Assembly: GCF_025399835.1 (NCBI RefSeq)
Contig: NZ_JAODVR010000001.1
Coordinates: forward strand, 2,604,001 to 2,668,000
Direction of reading: 5' to 3'
Length of the DNA: 64,000 bases
DNA from: Haloarchaeobius sp. HME9146
GTDB taxonomy: Archaea > Halobacteriota > Halobacteria > Halobacteriales > Natrialbaceae
Positions 26,527-35,177 of this stretch are shown in pieces; positions within the stretch are counted from its first letter, which is position 1, and every line of letters begins with the position of its first letter. The translations under genes were made by a program, and so were the position numbers. The notes below the pieces were generated by a model that was not told the DNA's origin, did not search any database, and saw nothing but the letters and a program-made list of their open reading frames with translations.

Positions 26527-27500
26527 GCGAACACATCGCCGTCATCCCCGGCGACGGTATCGGACAGGAGGTCGTCCCGGCCGCCATCGAAGTACTGGAC
26601 GCGGTCGGCAACTTCGAATTCGAGTACGGTGAAGCGGGCGACGCCACGAAAGCAGAGACCGGCGACGCACTCCCGCCGGAGACACGCGAACTCGCGGCAC
26701 AGGCTGACGCGACGCTGTTCGGCGCAGCCGGCGAGACCGCAGCAGACGTCATCCTCCCGCTGCGCGACATCGTGGACTCGTTCGTGAACGTGCGCCCTGC
26801 CCGCGCGTACCCGGGCGTGGACGCGCTCCGCCCCGAGACGGACCTCGTCTTCCTGCGCGAGAACACCGAAGGCGTCTACTCCGGCCACGAAGACCGTCTC
26901 TCCGACGATCTCTCGACGCTGACCCGCGTCGTCACCTCGTCGGCTTCGGCCCAGCTCGCCGAGTACGCCTGCGAGTACGTCGACGAGCGCGACATGGACA
27001 GCTTCCACGTCGCCCACAAGGCAAACGTCATGCGCGAGACCGACGGGCGCTTCCGCGACACCGTCGTCGACGTGGCCGAGTCGAACGGTGTCGAGACCGA
27101 GGAGGTCCTGATGGACGCCTTCGCGACCCACATCTGTCTCGACCCGACGCAGTTCGATGTCGTCGTCTGCCCGAACCTCGCGGGCGACGTGCTCTCGGAC
27201 CTCGCGGCTGGCCTCGTGGGCGGCCTCGGCCTGCTCCCGAGCGCCAACATCGGCCCGGAGAACGCCCTGTTCGAGCCGGTCCACGGGACCGCCCCCGACA
27301 TCGCCGGTGAGGGCGTCGCCAACCCGTCGGCGACCATCCTCTCCGCCGCCATGCTGCTGGAGTACCTCGGCTACGACGAGGAGGGGCAGGCTGTTCGTGA
27401 CGCAGTCGAGAGCGTCCTCGAGGAAGGCCCGACCACCCCCGACCTCGGCGGCGACGCCAGCACCGAAGAGGTCACCGCGGGCATCGTCGAGCGCCTGTAG
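26523..27500 (+). CDS. leuB: 3-isopropylmalate dehydrogenase
   Basis: A 325-residue beta-decarboxylating dehydrogenase of the isocitrate/isopropylmalate family: [20 protein letters not shown] at the start, [13 protein letters not shown] (substrate loop), the catalytic Lys in [13 protein letters not shown], the metal-binding Asp in [21 protein letters not shown], and the NAD-binding [18 protein letters not shown]. It converts 3-isopropylmalate to 2-oxoisocaproate. It stands apart from leuA-ilv-leuCD and next to glpR, as in Haloferax. Homoisocitrate or tartrate activities are less likely given the leu context. Confidence 0.92.
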   Translation: MSEHIAVIPGDGIGQEVVPAAIEVLDAVGNFEFEYGEAGDATKAETGDALPPETRELAAQADATLFGAAGETAADVILPLRDIVDSFVNVRPARAYPGVDALRPETDLVFLRENTEGVYSGHEDRLSDDLSTLTRVVTSSASAQLAEYACEYVDERDMDSFHVAHKANVMRETDGRFRDTVVDVAESNGVETEEVLMDAFATHICLDPTQFDVVVCPNLAGDVLSDLAAGLVGGLGLLPSANIGPENALFEPVHGTAPDIAGEGVANPSATILSAAMLLEYLGYDEEGQAVRDAVESVLEEGPTTPDLGGDASTEEVTAGIVERL

Positions 27501-27611
27501 ACCGACACCAGTTCTCTTTCTGCTGCATCGCAAGGGCTGGGCAGCTGTTGCTGTCCGATACTCCATGCTATCAGTTCACACAATCGAGAAAGATTCGGCC
27601 TTTCTATTCAG

Positions 27612-27646
27612 AAACAAACACACTATCCGGCACAAACAATTAAATC
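27612..27646 (+). promoter_or_regulatory. glpR promoter with AAACAAAC element
   Basis: AAACAAAC (27612-27619) and a looser ACAAACAA (about 27632-27639) lie before and in the TATA-like CAATTAAATCC (about 27637-27647). The same 8-mer occurs in the ptfC and fba promoters, so it may be the GlpR operator and mean autoregulation. AGAGGA before the ATG (about 27679-27684) is a probable ribosome-binding site. Confidence 0.5.
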
Positions 27647-27687
27647 CGTGCAGTCACCACACACGAATAGGAACTCAAGAGGACAGT

Positions 27688-28452
27688 ATGCTACCTGCAG
27701 AGAGAAAACGAAAGATCGTGGAACTCGTATCGGCCCAGGACGGGTGCTCCGTGCAGGAACTCGCGGACCACTTCGGCTTCTCGAAGGCGACCGTCCGGCG
27801 CGACCTCCAGCAACTCGAAGATGACGGGATGATAGAACGCTCCCACGGTGGGGCGGTCCCGGTGACAACCGTCGGGCGCGAACAGACCTACGGGCAGCGA
27901 GAGGTCCAGAACTTAGAGGAGAAGATGGCCATCGCCGCCCGCGCCGTCGAGGAGATCGTCGAAGGGCAAGTGGTCTGCTTCGACTCCGGGACGACGACGA
28001 TGGAGGTCGCGAAACAGACGCCCAAGGACGGGTCGGTTCTCACCGTCACGAACTCGCCCTTGCTGGCGCTCGAACTCGGGAAAGACGAGAACGAGGTCAA
28101 ACTCACGGGCGGGACGCTCCGCGAGCGGACCCGAGCGCTCGTCGGCCCGAGCGCGGAGCGCTTCATGGAGCGCATGAACTTCGACTTGCTGTTCCTGGGG
28201 ACGAACGCGGTCGACGTCGAGGCGGGGCTGACCACACCCAACGAGGACGAAGCACGCATCAAAGAACAGATGGTTGGCTGTGCGGAGACCGTCGTGCTCT
28301 GTGCCGACAGCACCAAACTCGGGGACAGAAGTTTCGTCCAGTTCGCCACCCTCGACGATGTGGACGTGTTCGTGACCGACGCCGAGCTCACCGACGAACA
28401 GCGCGAGGCGTTCTACGCCGCGGGCGTCAGACTCGTGACGGAGGTCGCCTGA
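27688..28452 (+). CDS. glpR: DeoR-family transcriptional repressor GlpR
   Basis: A 254-residue protein. The N-terminal winged helix has MLPAERKRKIVELV, the HTH SVQELADHFGFSKATVRRDLQQLE (about residues 20-43) and the DeoR signature IERSHGGAV. The C-terminal sugar-phosphate sensor domain has VVCFDSGTTTMEVA and TLLF-type strands with FLGTNAVDVEAGLTTPNEDEA. In H. volcanii GlpR represses fructose and glycerol-kinase-related genes and is co-transcribed with pfkB; gene order here is the same. The start at 27688 matches the family. The stop overlaps the pfkB start by one base (TGATG). Confidence 0.9.
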   Translation: MLPAERKRKIVELVSAQDGCSVQELADHFGFSKATVRRDLQQLEDDGMIERSHGGAVPVTTVGREQTYGQREVQNLEEKMAIAARAVEEIVEGQVVCFDSGTTTMEVAKQTPKDGSVLTVTNSPLLALELGKDENEVKLTGGTLRERTRALVGPSAERFMERMNFDLLFLGTNAVDVEAGLTTPNEDEARIKEQMVGCAETVVLCADSTKLGDRSFVQFATLDDVDVFVTDAELTDEQREAFYAAGVRLVTEVA

Positions 28453-29357
28453 TGATACTCACGGTCACCCTGAATCCGGCCGTCGACCACACCGTCACGG
28501 TCGACGAGGCGTTCACCCCCGACACTGTCCACCGGGCGGGGTCGGCCCGGTACGACGCCGGGGGGAAGGGCATCAACGTCTCGAAGTATCTCGTCGAGTT
28601 GGGTCGCGAGACCGTCGCGACCGGTGTCCTCGGTGGGTTCCTCGGTGAGTTCGTCCGTGAACGCCTCGCCGCCGACGGAATCCCGCAGGACTTCGTCGAT
28701 ATCGACGGCCTCACCCGTCTGAACACGACGGTTCTGGGAGAAGAAGAGTACAAGGTGAACCAGAACGGCCCGACCGTCGGCGTCGAGGCCATCGACGCCG
28801 TCATCGAGACCATCGAGCACCACGAGCCAGAGCTGGTCGTCGTGGCTGGCAGCCTCCCGCCGGGCCTCACGACCGACGCGATAGACGCCATCAGTCGCGC
28901 GGGCGACTGGCAGACAGTCGTCGACGTGGGCGGGGCGACACTGCAGAGCCTGGACGCGAACTACGCACTCTGCAAGCCGAACCGGGCCGAGCTCGCTGCC
29001 GCGACCGAGATGCCCGTTGGGACGGTCGACGAGTGTGCCGCCGCGGCTGAAGCCTTCCGTGAGGAAGGGTTCGAGACGGTCGTCGCGTCACTCGGGTCGG
29101 ATGGAGCTGTCCTCGCCTCGTCCGATGGGACGTACCACGCACCCGCACTCGACGTGGACGTGGTGGATACCGTCGGCGCAGGTGATGCACTGCTGTCCGG
29201 CGTGCTGGCCGCGCTCGACCGCGGGGTCTCTCCCCGGCAGGCCCTGGGAGAAGGGGTCGCCGTCGCGTCGAAGGTGGTTGCCGTGGCGGGAACGAGCATC
29301 CCCTCTCTTGCCGACCTGCCGACGGACGCCGAGCACGTCTCGGTCACGGTCCACTGA
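28452..29357 (+). CDS. pfkB: 1-phosphofructokinase
   Basis: A 301-residue PfkB-family sugar kinase with MILTVTLNPAVDHTVTVD at the start, the AGGKGINVSKYL motif (substrate binding) and the catalytic DTVGAGDALLSG (Asp245). The NPAVDHT start and position next to a fructose PTS point to fructose-1-phosphate as the substrate, giving fructose-1,6-bisphosphate with ATP. It is transcribed with glpR, which would repress it without fructose. 6-phosphotagatose kinase is a remote alternative. Confidence 0.92.
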   Translation: MILTVTLNPAVDHTVTVDEAFTPDTVHRAGSARYDAGGKGINVSKYLVELGRETVATGVLGGFLGEFVRERLAADGIPQDFVDIDGLTRLNTTVLGEEEYKVNQNGPTVGVEAIDAVIETIEHHEPELVVVAGSLPPGLTTDAIDAISRAGDWQTVVDVGGATLQSLDANYALCKPNRAELAAATEMPVGTVDECAAAAEAFREEGFETVVASLGSDGAVLASSDGTYHAPALDVDVVDTVGAGDALLSGVLAALDRGVSPRQALGEGVAVASKVVAVAGTSIPSLADLPTDAEHVSVTVH

Positions 29358-29409
29358 TGGGTAGAGCGCGTGTGCCCGAGATTCGCCCTTCTGGCGATGT
29401 TTCAGCCCA

Positions 29410-29434
29410 AAACAAACATAAACGAAAATATTCG
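29410..29434 (+). promoter_or_regulatory. ptfC promoter with AAACAAAC element
   Basis: AAACAAAC (29410-29417) sits directly before an AT-rich GAAAATATTCG (about 29424-29434), which can serve as TATA box; a small CGAA-AATA-TTCG palindrome overlaps it. Shared 8-mer with glpR and fba suggests GlpR control. Confidence 0.5.
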
Positions 29435-29467
29435 AAAGTACTTTTGAACCGTATCTGAACTATTGTG

Positions 29468-30646
29468 ATGGACACACTCATGGCAATGAAGGACACGGCA
29501 GAGGGGGCGCTCAGAACACACGTAACGAACGTCAAGGAACACCTGATGACGGGTGTCTCGTTCATGATACCGTTCGTCACCATCGGCGGTATCTTCATCG
29601 CGCTCGGGTTCGCAGCCACCGAATTCGTCCCGGGCACGCCGGCGATCGAGAACCTGGCGAGCCAGCCCGGCACGCTGGACTGGTACCTCGTCCAAATCGG
29701 CGGGGCAGGGCTCACGTTCATGGTGCCGATACTCGGCGCGTACATCGCGTACGCCATCGCCGATAGACCGGCACTCGCACCCGCGTTCATCCTGACGTAC
29801 ATCATCCAGCAGCCGGCCGTCATCGAACAGACCGGCAAGCTCATCGGACTGAACGCGGGGGGCAAGCCCGCGGGCTACCTCGGGGCCATCGTGGTCGGTC
29901 TCGTGGTCGGCCTCGTCGTCCGGTGGTTCAAGAACCTGGACGTACCGAAGGCGGTCAAGCCGATGATGCCGGTGCTCATCATCCCGGTCGTCTCGACGGC
30001 GGTGCTCACGCCCGTCGTCCTGTTCGCGCTCGGGGTCCCGGTCGCCATCGTGAACGACGCGCTGACCTCGTTCCTGTCGAGCATGCAGGGCGGCACGGCC
30101 ATCGTCCTCGGCCTCATCCTGGGTGGGATGATGGCGTTCGACATGGGCGGCCCGGTGAACAAGGTCGCGTACGTCTTCGCGGTCGGTCTCATCGCCGCCG
30201 AGGGCGGTGCCGTCACCAAGCCGATGGCCGCGGTGATGATCGCGGGGATGACCCCGCCCATCGGCATGGCACTCTCGAACCTCATCGCTCCCCACAAGTA
30301 CTCCGAGGAGATGTACGAGAACGCCAAGAGCGGCCTCGTCCTCGGGGCGTCGTTCATCACGGAAGGGGCGATTCCCTACGCAGCGGCCGACCCGCTCCGG
30401 GTCATCCCGAGCATCATCGCCGGCAGTGCGGTCGCGGGCGCAACTTCGATGGCACTGGGCGTGACGATGCCCGCTCCCCACGGCGGCATCTTCGTCTTCC
30501 TGCTGTCGAATAGTCCGCTGCTGTTCCTCGCCTGCGTGGTGCTGGGGTCGCTCACCACCGCGGCCGTCGCGACGCTCATCAAGCCCGACTACGAAGAGCG
30601 CATGGCAGAGAGCAGAGCAGAGGGTGACGCACAGCCCTCGGACTGA
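29468..30646 (+). CDS. ptfC: fructose-specific PTS component EIIC
   Basis: A 392-residue membrane protein with about nine to ten hydrophobic segments. Signature stretches of fructose-family EIIC are present: HLMTGVSFMIPFVTIGGIFIALG, GGAGLTFMVPILGAYIAYAIADRPALAPAF, MMAFDMGGPVNKVAYVF and FITEGAIPYAAADPLRVIP. It translocates fructose while it is phosphorylated at C1. EIIA and EIIB are separate genes here, unlike fused bacterial FruA. An in-frame GTG three bases upstream is also possible as start. It begins a unit with ptfA-ptsH-ptsI-ptfB. Confidence 0.93.
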   Translation: MDTLMAMKDTAEGALRTHVTNVKEHLMTGVSFMIPFVTIGGIFIALGFAATEFVPGTPAIENLASQPGTLDWYLVQIGGAGLTFMVPILGAYIAYAIADRPALAPAFILTYIIQQPAVIEQTGKLIGLNAGGKPAGYLGAIVVGLVVGLVVRWFKNLDVPKAVKPMMPVLIIPVVSTAVLTPVVLFALGVPVAIVNDALTSFLSSMQGGTAIVLGLILGGMMAFDMGGPVNKVAYVFAVGLIAAEGGAVTKPMAAVMIAGMTPPIGMALSNLIAPHKYSEEMYENAKSGLVLGASFITEGAIPYAAADPLRVIPSIIAGSAVAGATSMALGVTMPAPHGGIFVFLLSNSPLLFLACVVLGSLTTAAVATLIKPDYEERMAESRAEGDAQPSD

Positions 30647-30716
30647 AAATCGAAGATAAACTACCAACGACCGCCCGATTGGCCCATTTCACGTACACGC
30701 AATACGATACGATACC

Positions 30717-31187
30717 ATGCAACAGCCACAACCCGACATCCGAGAGATACTGACGACCGACACCGTCGCCCTGACCACCGAACCCACCGACAAGCACGAC
30801 TGTATCGAGACGCTGCTCGACCTCGTGGTCGAAACCGGTCGTGTCGACGACCGGGACGCAGCCCTCGACGCGCTCCTCGCTCGCGAGGAGGAGACGACGA
30901 CCGGCGTCGGCAAGGGAATCGGTATCCCGCACGCGAAGACCGACGCCGTCTCCGAACCGACGCTCGCGTTCCTCCGCTCCGAGGCCGGCATCGACTTCGA
31001 CGCGATGGACGGCGAACCGGCACACCTGATATTCATGATACTGGTCCCCGAGAGCGGGAGCCAGGACCACCTCAGCATCCTGAGCAGCCTCTCGCGGGCG
31101 CTCATGCACGACGACGTACGTGAGGCGCTGTACGACGCCGAGTCACCCGACAAAGTGGTCGACGTGGTCGTGGAGGCGGTCGAATGA
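30717..31187 (+). CDS. ptfA: fructose PTS component EIIA
   Basis: A 156-residue EIIA of the mannitol/fructose type. The phosphorylated His72 is in GVGKGIGIPHAKTDAV. The rest has the expected alpha/beta pattern ending in LSSLSRALMHDDVREAL. It receives phosphate from HPr and hands it to EIIB. The gap to ptfC is 70 bases, with no convincing TATA box or AAACAAAC element. The stop overlaps the ptsH start by four bases. Confidence 0.92.
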   Translation: MQQPQPDIREILTTDTVALTTEPTDKHDCIETLLDLVVETGRVDDRDAALDALLAREEETTTGVGKGIGIPHAKTDAVSEPTLAFLRSEAGIDFDAMDGEPAHLIFMILVPESGSQDHLSILSSLSRALMHDDVREALYDAESPDKVVDVVVEAVE

Positions 31188-31465
31188 GCGAACGAATCGT
31201 CGAGGTCGTCCCCGCCGACGGCCTGCACGCCCGACCCGCCGCGAAGTTCGTCGAGGCCGCGAACGAGCACAAGGCCGACGTGACGGTCCAGCCCGTCGAT
31301 GGCGACACCGACCCGGTCGATGCCCGGAGCATGCTCGGCGTGACGAGTCTCGGTGTGGCCTGTGGCGATTCCGTGAAACTGACTGCCGAGGGGGCCGACG
31401 CCGATGAGGCGCTCGACGCGCTCGAAACCGTCCTCTCCACGCCGGAGGCCGAACAGGACGCATGA
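31184..31465 (+). CDS. ptsH: PTS phosphocarrier HPr
   Basis: A 93-residue HPr. ADGLHARPAAKFVEAAN carries the phosphorylated His15 and the Arg beside it; RSMLGVTSLGVACG is the regulatory-serine helix region of bacterial HPr. No HPr kinase gene is visible here. It passes phosphate from EI to EIIA. Overlaps ptfA and ptsI by four bases each, so the four small genes are translationally coupled. Confidence 0.94.
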   Translation: MSERIVEVVPADGLHARPAAKFVEAANEHKADVTVQPVDGDTDPVDARSMLGVTSLGVACGDSVKLTAEGADADEALDALETVLSTPEAEQDA

Positions 31466-33153
31466 GCTGGCGACTCGACGGCGTCGGTGCCACGCCCCGG
31501 TCCGGGGTCGGCACCGTCGTGTGGTACGACCCGGACGCGAGCCTGGACGAGCCGCCCGATCCGGAGACGGTCGACGCGGACGCCGAGCGCGAGCGCGTCG
31601 CAGACGCCCGCCAGACCGCACGGGAAGAACTCGAAACTGAGCGCGAGCAGACCCGCGAGCGCATCGGCGACGAGGAGGCCGAAGTGTTCGACGCACACCT
31701 GCAGTTCCTCGACGACCCACAGCTGGTCGACGCCGTCGACGACGCCATCGACGAGGGACTACCCGCCGAACACGCTGTCGTCGCCGGGTTCGAAGACCCC
31801 ATCGCCCAGTTCGAGGGCATGGACGGCATGATGGCCGAGCGCGCGGACGACCTGCGGGACATCCGCGACCGCCTGGTCCGCCTCCTGACCGATGGCGACC
31901 GGGTCGACCTCGGGGACGTCCCCGAGGGCACGGTCCTGCTCGCGGAGCGACTCACGCCGAGCGACACGGCCCAACTCGATTCCGACCGCGTGGCCGGCTT
32001 CGCGACGGTCGAAGGCGGTCGTACATCCCACGCCGCCATCTTCGCTCGGTCGCTCGCCATCCCGGCCATCGTCGGGCTGGGCGACCAGCTCAGCGAAGTC
32101 GAAGAGGGAGCGACCGTCGTCGTGAACGGCGACGACGGAACGCTCGTCGTCGACCCCGACGAGGAGACCCGGACCGCGGCCGAACAGACGGAGACGGTCG
32201 AACTCCGCCCGGACCCGGTCACGACCGCCGACGGAACTCCCGTCGAGGTTGCGGCGAACCTCGGCACACTCGCGGAACTGGACGGTGCAGTCGAACAGGG
32301 CGCGGACGGCATCGGGTTGTTCAGAACGGAGTTCCTGTTTCTGGACCGCACCGCCCCGCCAACCGAAGACGAACAGGCCGACGTGTACTCCGAGGCGCTC
32401 GACGCCTTCCCCGAGGGGCGCGTCGTGGTCCGGACGCTCGACGTGGGTGGCGACAAGCCCATCCCGTACCTCGATCAGCCCGACGAAGACAACCCATTCC
32501 TCGGCGAGCGCGGCGTCCGCCGGTCGCTCGGGCGCGACACCGACCTGTTCGAGACGCAGTTGCGCGCGCTCATGCGAGCGGCCGCTGTTGGCGACGGGGA
32601 CCTCGCGGTCATGTTCCCCATGGTCGCGACCGTCGAGGAACTCGACACCGTCTTGGCGCGGGTCGAGTCGGTCGCATCGGACCTCGAATCAGCGGGTATC
32701 GCCTACGAGGTTCCCGAACTCGGGGTCATGATAGAGACCCCCGGAGCCGTGTTCCTCGCGGACGAACTCGCCAGCCGGGTCGACTTCCTCAGCCTCGGAA
32801 CGAACGACCTCACGCAGTACGTCATGGCCGCGGCCCGCGAGAACGACCGCGTCGCGGACCTCCACGACCCGCTCCATCCGCCAGTCCTGCGCGCGATCAA
32901 GCGGACCGTCGAGGCCGCCCACGCGAACGACGCCTGGGTCGGCATGTGCGGCGAGATGGCCGGTGACCCCGAAGTCACGGAACTGCTCGTCGGGCTCGGC
33001 CTCGACGAACTGAGCATGAGCGCCGTCACCGTCCCCGCAGTGAAGGCGGGCGTCGAAGCCGTCACCGACGACAACGCCGCCGCCCTCGCAGAACGTGCAT
33101 TGTCAGCACAGACCAAAGACCAAGTGCCCACCACCACCAACGATTCACCATGA
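31462..33153 (+). CDS. ptsI: PTS enzyme I (PEP-protein phosphotransferase)
   Basis: A 563-residue EI. The HPr-binding helical domain is followed by the swivel with the phospho-His190 in EGGRTSHAAIFARSLAIPAIVG, then the TIM-barrel with GLFRTEFLF, RTLDVGGDKPIPYL, LGTNDLTQYVMAA and the catalytic Cys region VGMCGEMAGDPE (about residue 495). It takes phosphate from PEP and starts the relay to HPr. Length is that of bacterial EI (about 570). Such systems are rare among archaea and were probably gained from bacteria. Confidence 0.95.
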   Translation: MSWRLDGVGATPRSGVGTVVWYDPDASLDEPPDPETVDADAERERVADARQTAREELETEREQTRERIGDEEAEVFDAHLQFLDDPQLVDAVDDAIDEGLPAEHAVVAGFEDPIAQFEGMDGMMAERADDLRDIRDRLVRLLTDGDRVDLGDVPEGTVLLAERLTPSDTAQLDSDRVAGFATVEGGRTSHAAIFARSLAIPAIVGLGDQLSEVEEGATVVVNGDDGTLVVDPDEETRTAAEQTETVELRPDPVTTADGTPVEVAANLGTLAELDGAVEQGADGIGLFRTEFLFLDRTAPPTEDEQADVYSEALDAFPEGRVVVRTLDVGGDKPIPYLDQPDEDNPFLGERGVRRSLGRDTDLFETQLRALMRAAAVGDGDLAVMFPMVATVEELDTVLARVESVASDLESAGIAYEVPELGVMIETPGAVFLADELASRVDFLSLGTNDLTQYVMAAARENDRVADLHDPLHPPVLRAIKRTVEAAHANDAWVGMCGEMAGDPEVTELLVGLGLDELSMSAVTVPAVKAGVEAVTDDNAAALAERALSAQTKDQVPTTTNDSP

Positions 33154-33617
33154 AACTCGTCGCAGTCACGTCCTGTCCGACCGGAATCGCACACAGCCAG
33201 ATGGCAGCAGAGAACCTCGAACAGACAGCGCCGGAACTCGGCCACGAGATCAAGGTCGAGGTCCAGGGCGCGATGGGCGCGGAGAACGAGCTCACGGCCG
33301 CGGAGATCGACGCGGCTGACGCGGTCATCATCGCCGCAGATACGGCCGTCAGCCGCGACCGATTCGAGGGAAAGCCCCTCGTCAAGGGAACCGTGAAAGA
33401 CGCGGTCAACGACCCCGAGGGACTCATCGAGCAGGCCCAGGCGGAGGTCGACGGCGCTGGCTCGGCGGAGGCAGCTGGAGACGAGGCTGCCGAATCCGAG
33501 ACGGCCACGACCGACACCACGGATGCAACCACGACCGACACCGAGCCCACCCAGCGCCCGAAGGGCGGCGACCGCTCGAAGGGGCTGTTCGCGCGGCTCA
33601 AGCGGCTCTTCTCCTGA
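33150..33617 (+). CDS. ptfB: fructose PTS component EIIB, with disordered linker and amphipathic tail
   Basis: A 155-residue protein. The EIIB domain (residues 1-97) begins MKLVAVTSCPTGIAHSQMAAE; Cys9 is the phosphorylated residue. It continues with an acidic Ala/Thr/Glu-rich linker (about 100-135) and ends in a basic amphipathic segment GLFARLKRLFS. Bacterial EIIB is normally fused to EIIC; here the tail might hold a free EIIB at the membrane near PtfC, which is inference. Overlaps the ptsI stop by four bases. It ends the PTS unit. Confidence 0.92.
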   Translation: MKLVAVTSCPTGIAHSQMAAENLEQTAPELGHEIKVEVQGAMGAENELTAAEIDAADAVIIAADTAVSRDRFEGKPLVKGTVKDAVNDPEGLIEQAQAEVDGAGSAEAAGDEAAESETATTDTTDATTTDTEPTQRPKGGDRSKGLFARLKRLFS

Positions 33618-33702
33618 GTTCGCCCGATTCGTTCCCGTCTTCTGGTCGGAGCCCTACCCGCGGAGTCGATACGCTTTTCCACCAGCCATCTGACACGCCG
33701 GT

Positions 33703-34320
33703 ATGGACGAGGTCTCCCGAACTGCGAGCGTGTACGAGGGTGACACCGCGGCGTTCGTCGAGAAGTACCGATCGGAATCGGTCGCGGCACTGTACGGGCA
33801 GCGGTTCTTCGAAGCCCTCGCCGGTGAACGGGTCCTCGACGTCGGTTGCGGGCCCGGTGCCGACTCGACGGTGTTCGCCGAGCGCGGCTTCGAGGTGACG
33901 GGATTCGACCGGACCCGGCCGTTCCTCGAGACGGTACGCGAGCAAGTCCCCGAGGCTCGCGCCGCTCACGGCGACATGCGCTGGCTCCCCTTCCGTGACG
34001 ATGCCTTCGACGGCGTCTGGAGCTCTGCCTCCCTGCTTCACGTCCCGCGCGAGGACGTTCCTGCGACGCTCCAGGAGTTCCGACGGGTCCTCGCCCCGGA
34101 CGGCGTCGTGTTCGCGTCGCTCAAGCGCGGCGAGGAGAGCGGCTACAGCGAGGATGGCCGGTACTTCGAGCGATACACGCCAGCGGAGGTGCGACGGCTG
34201 TTCGCGGAGAACGGGTTCGACTGCGTGGACATCGAGATAGAAGAAGTGCCGGACACCGAGCCGCCGCTAGCATGGATCAGCGTCCTCGCGGGTGACGTGC
34301 GTCCCGCGAGCGAGGATTAG
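33703..34320 (+). CDS. class I SAM-dependent methyltransferase
   Basis: A 205-residue Rossmann methyltransferase: motif I VLDVGCGPGADSTVF (about residues 45-59), motif II at VTGFDRTRPFL, then AAHGDMRWLPFRDDAFDGVWSSASLLHV, as in UbiE/Methyltransf_11 proteins. Substrate unknown. It lies between ptfB and the convergent fbp gene, whose stop it overlaps by four bases, and has no evident role in fructose use. The ATG at 33703 follows a weak TACGCTTTTCC element by about 30 bases. Confidence 0.8.
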   Translation: MDEVSRTASVYEGDTAAFVEKYRSESVAALYGQRFFEALAGERVLDVGCGPGADSTVFAERGFEVTGFDRTRPFLETVREQVPEARAAHGDMRWLPFRDDAFDGVWSSASLLHVPREDVPATLQEFRRVLAPDGVVFASLKRGEESGYSEDGRYFERYTPAEVRRLFAENGFDCVDIEIEEVPDTEPPLAWISVLAGDVRPASED

Positions 34321-35177
34321 TTCTCGGTCAACGCATCGACCAGTTCGGGCGTCCCCAGAATCGTCGGGACACGCTCGTGCAGTTCTCCAGGCTCACGGTC
34401 GAGCAACCGCTGTCTCCCGTCGGTCGCTGCCCCGCCCGCGCACTCGACGATGTGGGCAACGGGGTTCGACTCGTACTGGAGCCGCAACACGCCGTTGGGC
34501 CGCCCCTCGTGTTCGGGGTAGCACAGCAGGCCGCCGTTGGCCAGCAGGTGTCCCATGTCCGCGACCATCGCGCCGGTGTACCGGAGTTTGAGGCCGACCT
34601 CGCCCGCCAGATCGAGCACGCTGGCCGGCATCCCATCGTCGGTCCGGTCGATGGTTCCGACGCCGTCGAGTCCCACGACGGTAGCCTCGTCCGGAAGCGT
34701 CACCTGACTGGGCGCGACCCGCTCCCCATCGCGAACGACCCACTCTGTTGCCTCCCCCTCGTGAGCGACCGTCATCGTCGTCAGCGGGCCGTACCGGACA
34801 ACCGCGCTGGCGACGAGAGTCGTTCCCTTCGCGGGCAAGGGCGCATCGTACACGCCGACGACGGTTCCGACGAGGTTGTTCGACGCGAGGTTCGAGGAGC
34901 CGTCGACCGGGTCAACCGTGACGGAGAAACCTGTCCCACAGTCGACGACCGATTCGCGTTCTTCGCTGGCGTAGGCACCGACCGCATCGAGCGCCGTCAG
35001 CCGGTCGTGGAGCAGTGCGTCGACCCGGTCGTCGGCCGCGATGGTGTGGTCGCCGGAGGGGTTCTCGCCTGCCGAGACCATAGCCGCGGAATCGCCGCGA
35101 CTGGTCGCGAGCGCCCTGCGGATGGCCGGCTCGGCGGCAGCGACGGCGTCGAGGACCGCTGCGACGCCCGTGGTCAT
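34317..35177 (-). CDS. fbp: fructose-1,6-bisphosphatase (class I)
   Basis: A 286-residue enzyme of the FBPase/IMPase superfamily. Metal-site motifs are SEERESVVDCG and DPVDGSSN (about residues 104-111); LRYTGAMVADMGHLLANGG and the C-terminal GGAATDG and ELHERVPTILGTPELV are those of class I FBPases and not of inositol monophosphatases. It removes the C1 phosphate from fructose-1,6-bisphosphate to give fructose-6-phosphate. Its start overlaps the end of fba by four bases, so it is co-transcribed with it. On fructose, which enters as fructose-1-phosphate, Fbp would be the source of fructose-6-phosphate. Confidence 0.88.
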   Translation of the reverse strand: MTTGVAAVLDAVAAAEPAIRRALATSRGDSAAMVSAGENPSGDHTIAADDRVDALLHDRLTALDAVGAYASEERESVVDCGTGFSVTVDPVDGSSNLASNNLVGTVVGVYDAPLPAKGTTLVASAVVRYGPLTTMTVAHEGEATEWVVRDGERVAPSQVTLPDEATVVGLDGVGTIDRTDDGMPASVLDLAGEVGLKLRYTGAMVADMGHLLANGGLLCYPEHEGRPNGVLRLQYESNPVAHIVECAGGAATDGRQRLLDREPGELHERVPTILGTPELVDALTEN

